Shown one piece after another: positions 1 through 9,133 of a DNA stretch of 64,000 nucleotides (the stretch's first letter is position 1; every line of letters begins with the position of its first letter). Under the pieces are notes generated by a model. The model searched no databases and had not been told where the DNA came from. It worked only from the letters and a program-made list of their open reading frames with translations. The stretch is from the NCBI RefSeq assembly GCF_016918545.1, contig NZ_JAFFQC010000010.1, positions 1 to 64,000 of the forward strand, written 5' to 3'. The DNA is from Desulfobulbus alkaliphilus (GTDB lineage Bacteria; Desulfobacterota; Desulfobulbia; Desulfobulbales; Desulfobulbaceae). The position numbers and the translations under genes are program-made.

Positions 1-9
1 TACGTTCAT
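1..9 (-). CDS. First three codons of a gene leaving the window
   Basis: Read on the minus strand the first nine bases are ATG AAC GTA, preceded by GGGAGG six bases upstream, which is a strong ribosome-binding site. A gene therefore probably starts here and runs out of the left edge. Its product cannot be known from three codons. The long hairpin in its leader (10-92) resembles leaders that protect transposase genes from outside transcription, so an insertion-sequence transposase is one guess. Confidence 0.45.
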
Positions 10-92
10 AGAAACCTCCCTGTGGTATATTTTGGGCGAGCTGGTTCTCGACCCAACTGTTGCTAAAACATTATACTCACATGGAGGTTTCT
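10..92. repeat. Inverted repeat in the leader of the left-edge gene
   Basis: Bases 10-29 and 72-92 are near-perfect inverted copies that share AGAAACCTCC, followed by TGTG and GTATA, with one mismatch and one extra base. About 42 bases lie between the arms. The left arm contains the ribosome-binding site of the gene starting at base 9, so a folded transcript would hide it. This is consistent with the end of an insertion sequence, but only one end is in view. Confidence 0.6.
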
Positions 93-120
93 TTTCTTTG
101 CCGGACTTATGCATTCAAAC

Positions 121-210
121 ACTTCCCCTATTTTCTGAATTTTGCCGGATGTTCCTGGTTTTTACCCTCAAAATAGGGGAAGTGTCCCTAATTACTGAGG
201 AAGTGCCCTG
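121..210. repeat. REP-like palindromic repeat, AGGGAAGTGTCCC type, copy 1
   Basis: Perfect 14-bp inverted repeats lie at 121-134 (ACTTCCCCTATTTT) and 170-183. They are followed by GTCCCTAATTA and a diverged partial repeat, GAAGTGCCCTGATTA. The same core (TAGGGAAGTGTCCCTAATTA type) makes up the larger palindrome at 9953-10042. It sits directly behind the pseudouridine synthase stop codon at 212-214. Palindromes of this kind are often linked to REP-associated (Y1) transposases, but none is present in this window. Confidence 0.7.
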
Positions 211-211
211 A

Positions 212-883
212 TTACTCGAGGCTGGTCAGGAAGGTCGGGGCAAAGGGGGGTGGGGAGGTGAATTGCAGCCACTGGTTGCTGTCCGGGTGTCGGAAGGCGA
301 GCTGGGCGGCATGGAGCAGCAGCCCCTGGCCCGGGGAGGGGGTCCCGTAGAGGCGATCACCGACAATGGGGCAGCCGAGTCCCAGGGGATGACTGGCATG
401 GAGCCGCAGTTGATGGGTCCGGCCGGTGAGGGGCTGGAAGGCCACCAGGGTCCGTTGATCCCTGGTGGCAATCTTGCGCCACCTGCTGATGCCGGTTTTG
501 CCGTGGATGGGATCGTATACCTGGCGGGGTCGATTATGGGGATCGAGGCGGAACGGGAGGGCAATCTCGCCCGCGGGTGCGGCGACCACCCCTTCCACCA
601 GGGCGGCATAGTGTTTGACCACCTGCTGGCTGGCGAACTGGGCCGAGAGGTGGCGGTGGGCTGCCCGGGTCAAGGCCAGGACCATCAACCCGGAGGTATC
701 CATGTCCAGGCGATGCACGGCCGGCTGGGTAATGCACCCCGGCAGGAGGTGGCGCAGGCGGGCGACCACCGAATCCGCTCCGGCTGGCCCCCGACCAGGC
801 ACGGAGAGGAGCCCGCCGGGTTTGTCGATCACCACCAGGGAGGGATCGCGGTACAGGAAGACCAGGGAAGGGCAGCCGGTCAT
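212..883 (-). CDS. RluA-family pseudouridine synthase, catalytic half
   Basis: This 223-residue enzyme isomerises uridine to pseudouridine in structured RNA. The RluA-family catalytic motif VHRLDMDTSGL is near residue 56 and its Asp is the nucleophile. Other family signatures are VIDKPGGLLSVPG near the N-terminus and GRTHQLRLH near residue 155. An in-frame ATG 39 bases further upstream exists, but the start at 883 forms an ATGA overlap with the stop of the preceding gene, which argues for translational coupling. There is no S4 domain. In some gammaproteobacteria this domain is the C-terminal half of one protein whose N-terminal half matches the upstream gene, so target specificity may depend on that partner. 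The RNA target is not known. Confidence 0.9.
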   Translation of the reverse strand: MTGCPSLVFLYRDPSLVVIDKPGGLLSVPGRGPAGADSVVARLRHLLPGCITQPAVHRLDMDTSGLMVLALTRAAHRHLSAQFASQQVVKHYAALVEGVVAAPAGEIALPFRLDPHNRPRQVYDPIHGKTGISRWRKIATRDQRTLVAFQPLTGRTHQLRLHASHPLGLGCPIVGDRLYGTPSPGQGLLLHAAQLAFRHPDSNQWLQFTSPPPFAPTFLTSLE

Positions 884-1671
884 GACAGGCCACAGAGCAT
901 GAAGCCGAGAATCGGTCGGCACTTTTCCGCACAGGCCGGATAGAGGTGGCCGTGCTGCCTGGTGGCCGAGCGGTTGGCCCGCCCCCAGTACATTTCCGCT
1001 AGGCCTTCCGGCCGCAACCCCAGCTGGGCGGCGTGGTGGAGCAGTTTCGGGGCGCAGCAGTCGCCCGTTCCGGTCGGTGGCAGGCCCCGACCGAGAAAGA
1101 CCGTTGTCAACGGGGCCTGGTCACCGCGAAAATTGACCAGCTGATACAGGCCGTGAATGGCGCCCATCAGCTGACGGGACAGGATTCGGCGCTGTTCGCG
1201 CAGCAGCAGGCGCGCCGGGGCATGCTCGGGCAGGCGGGTCAACCGACGGCCAAGTGCCTTGATCCGCGATTCCACCGGAGCGCTCAGGCGTTGGAAGGCA
1301 AGGGGGTCGAACACCGGCCCCACCCAGCCCGGCACCTGCCACAGCCCGTTATACTGGCCGGAGAAGGCACGGAGCACGACCGGAGTGCCGCCGGCGTCCC
1401 GGCAGGTCAGCACCCCGAACATCTTGCCGCCGGCCTCGGCGAAGAGCCCGGCGGTGGCGCAGCGGGGATCGGCCAGGTCCTCGGCCACCTCCAGATCGAT
1501 GCGTCGATGGCGCTCGAGCTGGACCATTAAATCGTGACAGGCCTGTTGGGCGGCACCACTGGGCAGAAAATGGTCACGCTCGCATCGTCGGCACCAGCCC
1601 CCGCTCACCAGGGGGCCGTCGGCCCGGGGGCGTTGCCGGTGTTTGCCGGGAGGAGAAAATAGTTGCGGCAT
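880..1671 (-). CDS. Partner domain of a split RluA-type pseudouridine synthase
   Basis: This 263-residue protein matches, from memory, the N-terminal region of large two-domain RluA-family synthases. It has a CRRCERDHF cysteine pair near residue 27, a GTGDCCAPKLLHHA motif near residue 205, and a cysteine-containing C-terminus (YPACAEKCRPILGFM). Its molecular activity is not established; the cysteines could bind metal. It ends in an ATGA overlap with the catalytic half. The ATG at 1671 is preferred because an earlier one at 1710 would overlap the upstream DUF2905 gene, and AGGTT lies upstream of 1671. It probably acts with the following gene in RNA modification. Confidence 0.75.
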   Translation of the reverse strand: MPQLFSPPGKHRQRPRADGPLVSGGWCRRCERDHFLPSGAAQQACHDLMVQLERHRRIDLEVAEDLADPRCATAGLFAEAGGKMFGVLTCRDAGGTPVVLRAFSGQYNGLWQVPGWVGPVFDPLAFQRLSAPVESRIKALGRRLTRLPEHAPARLLLREQRRILSRQLMGAIHGLYQLVNFRGDQAPLTTVFLGRGLPPTGTGDCCAPKLLHHAAQLGLRPEGLAEMYWGRANRSATRQHGHLYPACAEKCRPILGFMLCGLS

Positions 1672-1694
1672 GATCGAAAACCTGCACGCGTTGC

Positions 1695-1895
1695 TCAGCG
1701 ACGCAACCACCAGATGAGCAGCGAGAGCACCACACTGATCACAATCGAGCTGCCCAGGGGGAAAAAGAAACGAAAATTTTCCCGGACGATGAGGATATCA
1801 CCGGGCAGGCGCCCCAGGGGCAGTTGCCGCAGCCAGGGCCAGAGCAGGGCCACGACGATGCAGCCCAGGCCGATAAACAGCAGGGTCCGGTTCAC
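1695..1895 (-). CDS. DUF2905 family small membrane protein
   Basis: This 66-residue protein has two hydrophobic helices (about residues 3-20 and 46-64). The central LPLGRLPGDI and the following FRFFFPLGSSIVIS are the hallmark of the DUF2905 family. Members are small inner-membrane proteins of unknown function, often encoded near RNA-modification or DNA-repair genes. It is the first gene of the minus-strand unit that ends with the split pseudouridine synthase, 23 bases before that pair. Nothing in the sequence shows a catalytic role. Confidence 0.85.
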   Translation of the reverse strand: MNRTLLFIGLGCIVVALLWPWLRQLPLGRLPGDILIVRENFRFFFPLGSSIVISVVLSLLIWWLRR

Positions 1896-1993
1896 GGGTT
1901 CCTCCCGCCGGTGCGGGCCTCGTCAGCGATCCCATGGCGTGCCCGCGGCGGGATCTCCCCCTGCCCTCGGGTTTGAAAAAAGAAAGGGAATAC

Positions 1994-2022
1994 TTTACTT
2001 AACCGCTTCATTGGAATAAAAT
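1994..2022 (+). promoter_or_regulatory. Possible sigma-70 promoter for the large exported protein
   Basis: TTTACT (1994-1999) and TAAAAT (2017-2022) are separated by 17 bases, about 100 bases before the chosen start at 2126. The -10 match is good and the -35 match moderate. The region 1896-2125 holds no gene. Confidence 0.3.
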
Positions 2023-2125
2023 GTCCTGATTAGTATCAGGTCTCAAGTCGGTGGTGGGATTCCCGCCCGAGGCCGATCCCGCTCCCCGGACCTCATCAAC
2101 CTTTTGCCTATCCATACCGCATTCC

Positions 2126-4603
2126 ATGTACGCTCTCACCTCCGGCAACCGCTCAATCCGGTTCCGCCCCTGTGTTCTGCTCCTGACCTGCGCCCTGCTC
2201 CTGATAACCGCTCCCTGGGTCCTGGCCCAGCAGGATGCGCGATTTCAACCCGATGAATTCAGCCGCCAGCAAACCATCAGCCTGTATGAACAGATTCCCG
2301 GCCTGACCAGGGACCAGGTGGCCTATGGCCACACCGCCATCCGTGCCATGCACTATAACGCTCAGCGCATCTTTCGCAAGATATGCGCCATGGAAGGCGT
2401 CACTTTCCAGCAGGCCCGCGAGGCCGCGGAACTGCTCACCCAGGAACGCTTCACCTTTGAACAGGTGCTGGCCTTCGAGGCCCTGAGCGATCTCGGCCCG
2501 CTGCCCATTGACCTGGGCCTGACCGGCCTGGCTGCGGTGCAGACGCTGCGTTTCGAAACCTCCCGTTCCTTCCGCGCCTATCTCGGTGTGCAGGGGGTTG
2601 CTCCGGCCCAGGCGATCACCGTCATTGCCCAACTCAACGGCCTCTCCGATGCCCACAACCGGGCCGCCCAGGCCCTGTACGCCATCCCCGACCTGCGGGT
2701 CGCCGATGCCCTCCAGGGGATGTCCACCCTGATCCGCCTCACCAATAGACAGGTACGGGCCGCGGAAACCTATGGCCGGGTCAAAGGCATGGACAGTGAA
2801 ACCATGCTCGACGGTCTGGTGCTGATCCAGCGACTGCGTCAGGATGACGCCTGGAACGCCCGTTCCCTGTTCATGAACCCCTCCCTCTCGGGCCAGGAGG
2901 CCTGGGACTGGCTGATCAGCTATTTTGCCCTGCCCATGGATATGCAGGAGGCGCAATACGCCCGGCTCGACGACCGCAACAAGTCCGTCCTGCTCCAGGG
3001 GCTCTACGATGGTGGTGAGGAGATCATCTGGAAGATCAACAACCTTCACGATGTGACCGATCAATACGGCTACGAGATCTCCGCCGGGGTCCTCAACCGC
3101 TACACCAAGGAACAGCTGCGGGCCCTGTTCAATCGACTCGACCCGCTGGTCATCAACCGCTTCGGCGCCCGCTTTGAACAGGCCGACCGGGCCCAGGCAG
3201 TCACCATCCTGCGCGAGGCCACCAGTGCCGCCCGGGTGCAGACCGCCCGCAACCTGACCACGGCCAACATCTACGCCATCATGGCCCAGGGCAGCGAACT
3301 CTATGATTCCTCCTTCCGCAATGTCCTGGTCCCCGTGCTCCGCACCAGAATCGCCGATCGCCACCAGGGCGACCTGCTCAACTTTGTCCGCTTCACCGAC
3401 CCGGAGAACCGGCTGGTCTCGGACTTCATTGTCAGCTGCGCCCAGAAAGGCCGCCTCACCGCCTTTTTCCCCACCGACAGCAACCGACAAAAAGAGATCC
3501 TGTCCCTGGTGGCCGACTCCGCCTTTCGCGACGAAGATTCCATCCTCCTTTTTTCCGCTTCCCTGACCCATCTGCTCCAGGTGCTCGAGCCCCAAGCCCG
3601 CTCCTATTTGATCGGTCTCATGGGTGAAAAAACGGGCACCGAGAATCCGGTGTTCGCCCGCCTGATCAACGTCATTCTCCAGTATTACCTGCAAAGCCAC
3701 CCGGACCTGCTCCAGCCGGCGGACCGCTCGCTGATCAGCCGCCTGGCCATCCACCACGGGGCCATCAACCTGGCCGCCTACCGGGTCACCCCTTTCGCGG
3801 AATGGAAAAGCAATGGCCGCCTGGGCTCGGTGTCCATGTTTCACCCGGATGATGACGGCCGTCAGTCCTTTATCTCCAACGCCAACCTGCTGCGGCAAAG
3901 CGGCTACCGGCTGGAGCCCTCCCAGCAGTACACCCCCGGGGACTGGAGCGCGGAGCGGGAACGGCAGATCCGCCAGACGATTCGCACCGCCTCCCTGCCC
4001 GCCCTGTTCGAGGCCATGCGTACCCAGCATTTTGCCGTGACCTTTATCAAAACCATCAACGGCATCACCCTGCACCACACCCAGTTCGTCTACACCGACA
4101 GTGCCAATCAGATGGAGATGCTGCGCCGCTTCATCCGTTCCGGTGATGAAATGCTCGCCCAGCGCGGCCACAGCTACTGGCGCTCGGAACAGATCATCGA
4201 CCCGCTCACCCAGCTGCTGAGGGAAAACCGGATCACCGAGGAGGAATTGCGGGGGAAACAACGCTTTCTCAGCCTTGGCTCCTGCGGGGGGGTCAAGGCC
4301 TACACCAAGCTGACCCGCCTGTTCGAGGGGTCGGTGGATCTTCTCGCCACCATCGGCACCGGGGTGGCTCGGATCAATGACCCCTATAACAAGGCCCTGT
4401 TCGAGATCGTGGTCAACAACCCGCCGACCATCTCCTGGCAGAACGTTGCCCAGCAGACGGCCTTCATCTTCCAGGGGGGCCATGGCCAGGATTACCTCCA
4501 ACCCGGTTCGCTCACCGCCATCCTCCACAAACTCCTGGAAGAGAGCCGCTGGGAAGCGGACGCCGATGCCGCGGTGAGCGGCGTGGCCCGGCCGCGGGAC
4601 TGA
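2126..4603 (+). CDS. Large exported protein of unknown function with a possible caspase-like C-terminus
   Basis: I do not recognise this 825-residue protein by name. From the ATG at 2126 it begins with a basic stretch and a hydrophobic segment (CVLLLTCALLLITAPWVLAQ) that reads as a signal peptide cut after AQ, so it is probably periplasmic or outer-membrane. The middle is mostly helical with no recognisable repeat. Near the C-terminus RGHSYW (about residue 680) is followed some 44 residues later by RFLSLGSCGG (about residue 725). That His then Cys order and spacing resembles the dyad of caspase/gingipain-type (clan CD) peptidases. This is motif-level inference only. An earlier in-frame start at 2051 would precede the signal peptide with non-typical sequence. 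It is followed 9 bases later by holA. Confidence 0.8.
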   Translation: MYALTSGNRSIRFRPCVLLLTCALLLITAPWVLAQQDARFQPDEFSRQQTISLYEQIPGLTRDQVAYGHTAIRAMHYNAQRIFRKICAMEGVTFQQAREAAELLTQERFTFEQVLAFEALSDLGPLPIDLGLTGLAAVQTLRFETSRSFRAYLGVQGVAPAQAITVIAQLNGLSDAHNRAAQALYAIPDLRVADALQGMSTLIRLTNRQVRAAETYGRVKGMDSETMLDGLVLIQRLRQDDAWNARSLFMNPSLSGQEAWDWLISYFALPMDMQEAQYARLDDRNKSVLLQGLYDGGEEIIWKINNLHDVTDQYGYEISAGVLNRYTKEQLRALFNRLDPLVINRFGARFEQADRAQAVTILREATSAARVQTARNLTTANIYAIMAQGSELYDSSFRNVLVPVLRTRIADRHQGDLLNFVRFTDPENRLVSDFIVSCAQKGRLTAFFPTDSNRQKEILSLVADSAFRDEDSILLFSASLTHLLQVLEPQARSYLIGLMGEKTGTENPVFARLINVILQYYLQSHPDLLQPADRSLISRLAIHHGAINLAAYRVTPFAEWKSNGRLGSVSMFHPDDDGRQSFISNANLLRQSGYRLEPSQQYTPGDWSAERERQIRQTIRTASLPALFEAMRTQHFAVTFIKTINGITLHHTQFVYTDSANQMEMLRRFIRSGDEMLAQRGHSYWRSEQIIDPLTQLLRENRITEEELRGKQRFLSLGSCGGVKAYTKLTRLFEGSVDLLATIGTGVARINDPYNKALFEIVVNNPPTISWQNVAQQTAFIFQGGHGQDYLQPGSLTAILHKLLEESRWEADADAAVSGVARPRD

Positions 4604-4612
4604 GGGACGGGA

Positions 4613-5986
4613 ATGCCGGTCCACACCAGGGAAACCCTGCCGCGGCTTCTGGACCAACCGGACAGCGGCGGTTTTCAGGTCTATGTGCTCTGCGGCGAGC
4701 GCTATCTCTGCCGCAATGCCGTGGAGCAGTTGGAGAACAGCCTTCTCCAGGCCGGGGGCACGGTCCATGCCATTGACGGCGACCAGGAGGATATGGCCGC
4801 CACCCTGGCCAGGCTGCGCAGTTTCAGCCTCCTGCCGGGACGGCAGATCTACCGGGTGACCGACACCCGCCTGTTTCTCTCCCGCCAGGTGGCCAAAAAC
4901 ATCTGGGACCGGGTGACCAAGGCCCATACCGGCGGCAAGACCGAGCAGGCGGCCCGGACCCTGCGGACCTTCCTCGAATGCGGCGGCCTGGATCCAGCGG
5001 CCCCTGATACCGACCTGGAGGCCATGGCCGCGGCCGAGTGGCAGCAGCATTTCGGGTTTGCCAAGCCCGGAGACGATCTTGCCTGGACCAAACCCATCCT
5101 CGAAGACAACCGCGCTCGGGCCGGGGCAACGGCGAAGGCTGCCGGCGCCGATCCCGGTGACCTGCTCCTCAAGACCCTGGATGCCGGCATCCCCAAGGCC
5201 AATGTGCTCATCCTGGTGGCCGAGGAGATCGATAAACGCAAAAAACTGTTCAAGGCGCTCAAGGAACAGCAGGTCATCATCGACCTCAGCGTGGAGACCG
5301 GGGCCGGCGCCCGGGCGCAGAAAGCGCAGAAGGCTGTTTTGCAGGATCTGCTCCGCCAGACCCTGGCCGAGGACAATAAAACCATGGCCCCGGGACTGGC
5401 CGAGATCCTGTTTGAGCGGGTGGGCTTCCATCCCGTGGCCCTGGTCATGGAAATCCGCAAGGTGATGCTCTCCATCGGCGACCGCCGGCAGATCAGCCGT
5501 GAGGATCTGGATGCCCTGGTCGGGCGCACCCGCCAGGAGGCCCTGTTCGAACTGACCACCGCCATCGGCCGCCGTGACCTCAAAGAGGCCCTGGCCCTGA
5601 CGGAACGGGTGCGGAGCAACGGCATCCACCCGCTCGCCATTGTCGCCACGCTGCGCAACTTCGTGCGCGGCCTGCTCCTGTTCCGGGCCCTGGGCGAGCG
5701 ACCCGAGCTGCACTTCCAGCCGAACATGACCCCGGCGGCCTTCCAACAGGTCTGCCTGCCCCGCCTCAAGGAGGGCGATCTCTGGCAAAAAGAGCTGAGC
5801 GGCCACCCCTTTGCCCTCTATATGCAGTTCAAGACAGCAGCCGCCTGTCCCCTGACTCTGCTCACCGGCTGGATGAACCTGCTGCTGGAGACCGAACTCC
5901 GTCTCAAGGGCTCGCCCATCGCTGAAGCCATCGTGCTTCAACACCTGATTCTCGCCATGCTCGGCCCAAAAACAGCAAAAGAATAA
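4613..5986 (+). CDS. holA: DNA polymerase III subunit delta
   Basis: This is the delta subunit of the clamp loader, which opens the beta sliding clamp in the DNA polymerase III holoenzyme. At 457 residues it is about 110 longer than the E. coli protein. The extra length lies around residues 100-190, an acidic and alanine-rich insertion inside the N-terminal nucleotide-binding-like domain. The family pattern is clear: YVLCGERYLCRNAVEQL near residue 25, KANVLILVAEEIDKRKKLFK near 200, and the helical C-terminal domain with RQEALFELTTAIGRRDLKEA near 305. No Walker A is expected, since delta does not bind ATP. It starts 9 bases after the preceding gene. Both strands are open here, but the homology fixes the plus strand. 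Confidence 0.92.
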   Translation: MPVHTRETLPRLLDQPDSGGFQVYVLCGERYLCRNAVEQLENSLLQAGGTVHAIDGDQEDMAATLARLRSFSLLPGRQIYRVTDTRLFLSRQVAKNIWDRVTKAHTGGKTEQAARTLRTFLECGGLDPAAPDTDLEAMAAAEWQQHFGFAKPGDDLAWTKPILEDNRARAGATAKAAGADPGDLLLKTLDAGIPKANVLILVAEEIDKRKKLFKALKEQQVIIDLSVETGAGARAQKAQKAVLQDLLRQTLAEDNKTMAPGLAEILFERVGFHPVALVMEIRKVMLSIGDRRQISREDLDALVGRTRQEALFELTTAIGRRDLKEALALTERVRSNGIHPLAIVATLRNFVRGLLLFRALGERPELHFQPNMTPAAFQQVCLPRLKEGDLWQKELSGHPFALYMQFKTAAACPLTLLTGWMNLLLETELRLKGSPIAEAIVLQHLILAMLGPKTAKE

Positions 5987-6005
5987 CCCAACGGTTCGGG
6001 TGACC

Positions 6006-6033
6006 TTGCAAAATCAAATGCGGGCATTAAAAT
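6006..6033 (+). promoter_or_regulatory. Possible sigma-70 promoter for clpS-clpA
   Basis: TTGCAA (6006-6011) and TAAAAT (6028-6033) are 16 bases apart, in the 190-base gap between holA and clpS. Both hexamers are good matches but the spacing is one base short. Confidence 0.35.
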
Positions 6034-6175
6034 AGAAACATGGGATGCCGGGTTCGAGGTTTATTCCGCCTCGAGGGGCATGGCCGGAGAAGAGCAACCA
6101 ATGCATGGATTGCTTCGCAGACCGCCAACCCGAAAACCAGGAGACCTTTTGTGGGTCTTTTCCCCCTGTTGAACA

Positions 6176-6499
6176 ATGGCTATGAGCAAAGAAAAAACGA
6201 TCCAGGCGGAGCGCATCGAGTCCTCCGCCGAAAACACCGTACAGGAACCACCCCTCTACAGGGTCTTGTTGCACAATGATAATTACACCACCATGGATTT
6301 TGTGATCATGATCCTCCAGACTGTTTTTCACAAAGGCCTGGACGAGGCGACCAGAATCATGCTCAATGTGCACCACCAGGGGGTGGGTATAGCGGGAATA
6401 TACACCCGTGAAATCGGAGAAACCAAGGTGGCCGTTGTCCACCGGATGGCAAAGAAACATCAATTTCCTCTGAAATGTTCTTTGGAGAAAGATTGCTGA
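6176..6499 (+). CDS. clpS: ATP-dependent Clp protease adaptor ClpS
   Basis: ClpS delivers N-degron substrates to ClpAP and inhibits degradation of other substrates. The 107-residue protein has the family core LYRVLLHNDNYTTMDFVI near residue 27 and the HHQGVGIAGIYTREIGE segment near residue 65. The NDNYT motif and following Met line the pocket that binds the primary destabilising residue. An alternative ATG two codons downstream (6182) is equally possible, and no strong ribosome-binding site separates the two. The neighbouring clpA supports the assignment, though 267 bases with no recognisable gene lie between them, more than in most clpS-clpA pairs. Confidence 0.95.
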   Translation: MAMSKEKTIQAERIESSAENTVQEPPLYRVLLHNDNYTTMDFVIMILQTVFHKGLDEATRIMLNVHHQGVGIAGIYTREIGETKVAVVHRMAKKHQFPLKCSLEKDC

Positions 6500-6766
6500 A
6501 CCAGACGCGAGCCCAGGCACCCCAGGTTTTCATGGTCACGGTTGCCCGCATTGAGAGGCCGGCTGCACGGCAGCACGGCAGCAATGGGTATCCAGCCCGG
6601 CGCAGACCCGGGCCGCTTGCCTTCGATGACAATAATAGAGGAACATGGTGAACAACCCAGTCACAAAGCCGATGACTGGGGAGCTGAACCTGCCGGGATT
6701 GGGTGCGGATGCGCCGTAATCCGACGAACAAGGGAATGCCCCGCATCGCCCTCGAGGTAAGAAATT

Positions 6767-9043
6767 ATGCTGAGTAGAGAGCTGGAACTCGCCCTGATCA
6801 AGGCGATCAAGGAAGCCAAGAATCATCGTCACGAATACGTCACCGTCGAACATATGCTCTACGGACTGCTCCATGACGATCTCGCCCGCCACATCATCGA
6901 CAAGTGCGGGGGCAACAACGACAATATCAAGGAACGCCTGGAACGCTTTTTCGAGTCCGGGATGCCGATCATGAAGGAAATCGGCGGTGAACCGGCCCAG
7001 ACCGTGGCCTTCAACCGGGTGCTGCAGCGGGCGGTGAGCCATGTGCAGAGCTGCGGGAAAAAACAGGTGGATACCGGTGACGTGCTGGTTTCCATTTTCA
7101 CCGAGCCCGATTCGCATGCAGTCTATTTCCTGGGCAGCGAAGGCGTGGGACGGCTGGAGGTGGTGGAGTACATCTCCCACAGCCTGCCGGAATTCCTCCA
7201 GAGCGAGCCCCTCAGGCAGGCGCCGTCCGGTCCCGGGCAGCCGCAGCCGAAAAAGAAACAGGATAAAGCCACGGACACTCTGGAAGAGTTTACCGTCAAT
7301 TTTGCCCGACGGGCGGCGGATGGAACCATTGATCCGCTCATTGGCCGCGACTCCGAACTGCACCGGATGATGCAGGTCCTCTGCCGGCGGAAAAAAAACA
7401 ACCCGCTCCTGGTCGGGGAACCGGGTGTGGGCAAAACCGCCATGGCCGAAGGTCTGGCCCTGCGCATCCATGAAGATGGGGTCACCCGCAAGACAGACAA
7501 ACCGGATCCCAAAAAGATGGTTCCGGACCTGCTCGCCGACACGGAAATCTATATGCTCGACCTCGGCACCCTGGTGGCCGGGACCAAATACCGGGGCGAT
7601 TTTGAAAAAAGGCTCAAGGACGTGGTGGCGGCCATCGAAAAGAAAGACAAAGCCATCCTGTTCATCGATGAAATGCACACCATCATCGGTGCCGGTGCCA
7701 CCAGCGGGGGCTCCATGGATGCCTCGAACCTGCTGAAGCCGGCCCTGCAGGCCGGCACTATCCGCTGTATCGGTTCCACGACCTACGAGGAATATAAAAA
7801 CCACATAGAAAAGGATCGGGCTTTGTCCCGCCGTTTTCAGAAGATCGACATCGAAGAACCCTCCGTGGCCGATACCTGCCGCATTCTCCAGGGGCTGCAA
7901 TCCCGTTATGAGGAGCACCATCAGATCCGCTACGCCAAGACCGCCATCGAGGCCACCTCCGAATTGGCGCACCGCTACATCAACGACCGTTATCTTCCGG
8001 ACAAGGCCATCGATGTCATGGATGAAGTCGGCGCCTTTTTCCGTCTGACCAAAAAGACCGGCCGCACGGTCGGGGTGCGCGATGTCGAGCAGATTGTCTC
8101 GAAAATCGCCCGGGTGCCGGTGAATGTCAAATCAGGCAACGATACCCGGGATCTGCTGCTCCTGGAAGACAAACTCAAAGCCACCATCTTTGGCCAGAAT
8201 GAGGCCATCACCGCCCTGGCCAAGGCGGTAAAACGTTCCCGGGCCGGGCTGGGCAATCCTCAATCGCCCACCGGATCTTTTCTTTTTGCCGGGCCAACGG
8301 GCGTTGGCAAAACCGAGGTAGCGCGGCAACTGGCAGCGGGGCTCTCCGTTCATTTTGAACGCTTCGACATGAGCGAATACATGGAAAAGCATGCCGTGGC
8401 CCGCTTGATCGGTGCTCCTCCCGGCTATATCGGCTTTGATCAGGGTGGCTTGCTCACCGATGCCATCCGCAAGCATCCCTATTCCGTGCTCCTCCTCGAT
8501 GAGATCGAAAAAGCCCACCCGGACGTCTTTTCCATTCTGCTCCAGGTCATGGATCACTCCACCCTCACCGACAATGCCGGGCGCCGGGCTGACTTCCGCA
8601 ACGTCATCCTGATCATGACCACCAATGCCGGTGCCCGGGAAATGAGCGAACGAGCCATTGGCTTTCTCGGTGATTCCACCGGAAAAGAACAGAAAGCCAT
8701 TAAAAGTCTCTTTTCTCCGGAGTTCAGGAACCGACTCGACGCTGTCATCAGCTTCGCGCCCCTGGCCATGGACACCGTGGAAAAAGTGGTGGACAAGATG
8801 GTCATGGAGTTGCAGCAGCAACTCATCGACAAAAAAGTCCACATTTCCCTGTCGCCCGCGGCTCGTTCCTGGTTAGCTTCAGAGGGGTACGAACCGGCCT
8901 TTGGCGCCCGCCCTCTGCGACGGCTGATCATGAAGGAAATCGGCGACGTCCTCACCGAGGAAATCCTTTTCGGTGCCCTGACCAAAGGTGGTGCGGTCAA
9001 AATCGGCAGGAAAAACAACAAGACCGTATTCACCTACCTGTAA
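6767..9043 (+). CDS. clpA: ATP-dependent Clp protease ATP-binding subunit ClpA
   Basis: This 758-residue class I Hsp100 unfoldase feeds substrates into ClpP. Two N-terminal Clp repeats (residues 1-145) bind ClpS. The first AAA+ module has Walker [10 protein letters not shown] near residue 218 and Walker [17 protein letters not shown] near 283. The second has GPTGVGKTE near 507 and [15 protein letters not shown] near 574. The IGFL tripeptide loop near residue 631 is the ClpP-docking signal. There is no long coiled-coil middle domain, which separates it from ClpB. GAGGTAAG lies 7 bases before the ATG. The length equals E. coli ClpA. ClpP is not encoded in the window. Confidence 0.97.
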   Translation: MLSRELELALIKAIKEAKNHRHEYVTVEHMLYGLLHDDLARHIIDKCGGNNDNIKERLERFFESGMPIMKEIGGEPAQTVAFNRVLQRAVSHVQSCGKKQVDTGDVLVSIFTEPDSHAVYFLGSEGVGRLEVVEYISHSLPEFLQSEPLRQAPSGPGQPQPKKKQDKATDTLEEFTVNFARRAADGTIDPLIGRDSELHRMMQVLCRRKKNNPLLVGEPGVGKTAMAEGLALRIHEDGVTRKTDKPDPKKMVPDLLADTEIYMLDLGTLVAGTKYRGDFEKRLKDVVAAIEKKDKAILFIDEMHTIIGAGATSGGSMDASNLLKPALQAGTIRCIGSTTYEEYKNHIEKDRALSRRFQKIDIEEPSVADTCRILQGLQSRYEEHHQIRYAKTAIEATSELAHRYINDRYLPDKAIDVMDEVGAFFRLTKKTGRTVGVRDVEQIVSKIARVPVNVKSGNDTRDLLLLEDKLKATIFGQNEAITALAKAVKRSRAGLGNPQSPTGSFLFAGPTGVGKTEVARQLAAGLSVHFERFDMSEYMEKHAVARLIGAPPGYIGFDQGGLLTDAIRKHPYSVLLLDEIEKAHPDVFSILLQVMDHSTLTDNAGRRADFRNVILIMTTNAGAREMSERAIGFLGDSTGKEQKAIKSLFSPEFRNRLDAVISFAPLAMDTVEKVVDKMVMELQQQLIDKKVHISLSPAARSWLASEGYEPAFGARPLRRLIMKEIGDVLTEEILFGALTKGGAVKIGRKNNKTVFTYL

Positions 9044-9101
9044 AGCGCCACGCGTGCCACCGGGTTGCTCGACTTGCAGCCCGGTGGGTCTCTTGGCGCT
9101 T
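9043..9101 (+). other. Nested stem-loop between clpA and pgeF
   Basis: An outer stem AAGCGCCA (9043-9050) pairs with TGGCGCTT (9094-9101), and an inner stem CCACCGGG (9057-9064) pairs with CCCGGTGG (9080-9087). There is no T-run after it, so it is not a standard terminator. It overlaps the clpA stop codon and may stabilise the mRNA 3' end. A possible TTG start for pgeF at 9065 lies inside the loop, which argues for the later ATG. Confidence 0.5.
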
Positions 9102-9133
9102 GGACCAAGAGGGTATGCCGCCTCCCAGATGCC

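Noticed and set aside
2153-5944. A 1263-codon open frame on the minus strand across the exported protein and holA
   Set aside because: It lies antisense to a signal-peptide protein and to a clear holA homologue, matches no family, and is rich in Gly, Gln, His and Val, as expected from GC-rich codon use read backwards.
6500-6766. A small gene between clpS and clpA (open frame at 6542-6760)
   Set aside because: It has no ribosome-binding site and an odd composition, and it resembles no protein I know.
6536-7972. A 478-codon minus-strand frame opposite clpA
   Set aside because: It is fully covered by a strong ClpA reading on the plus strand and has no recognisable motif.
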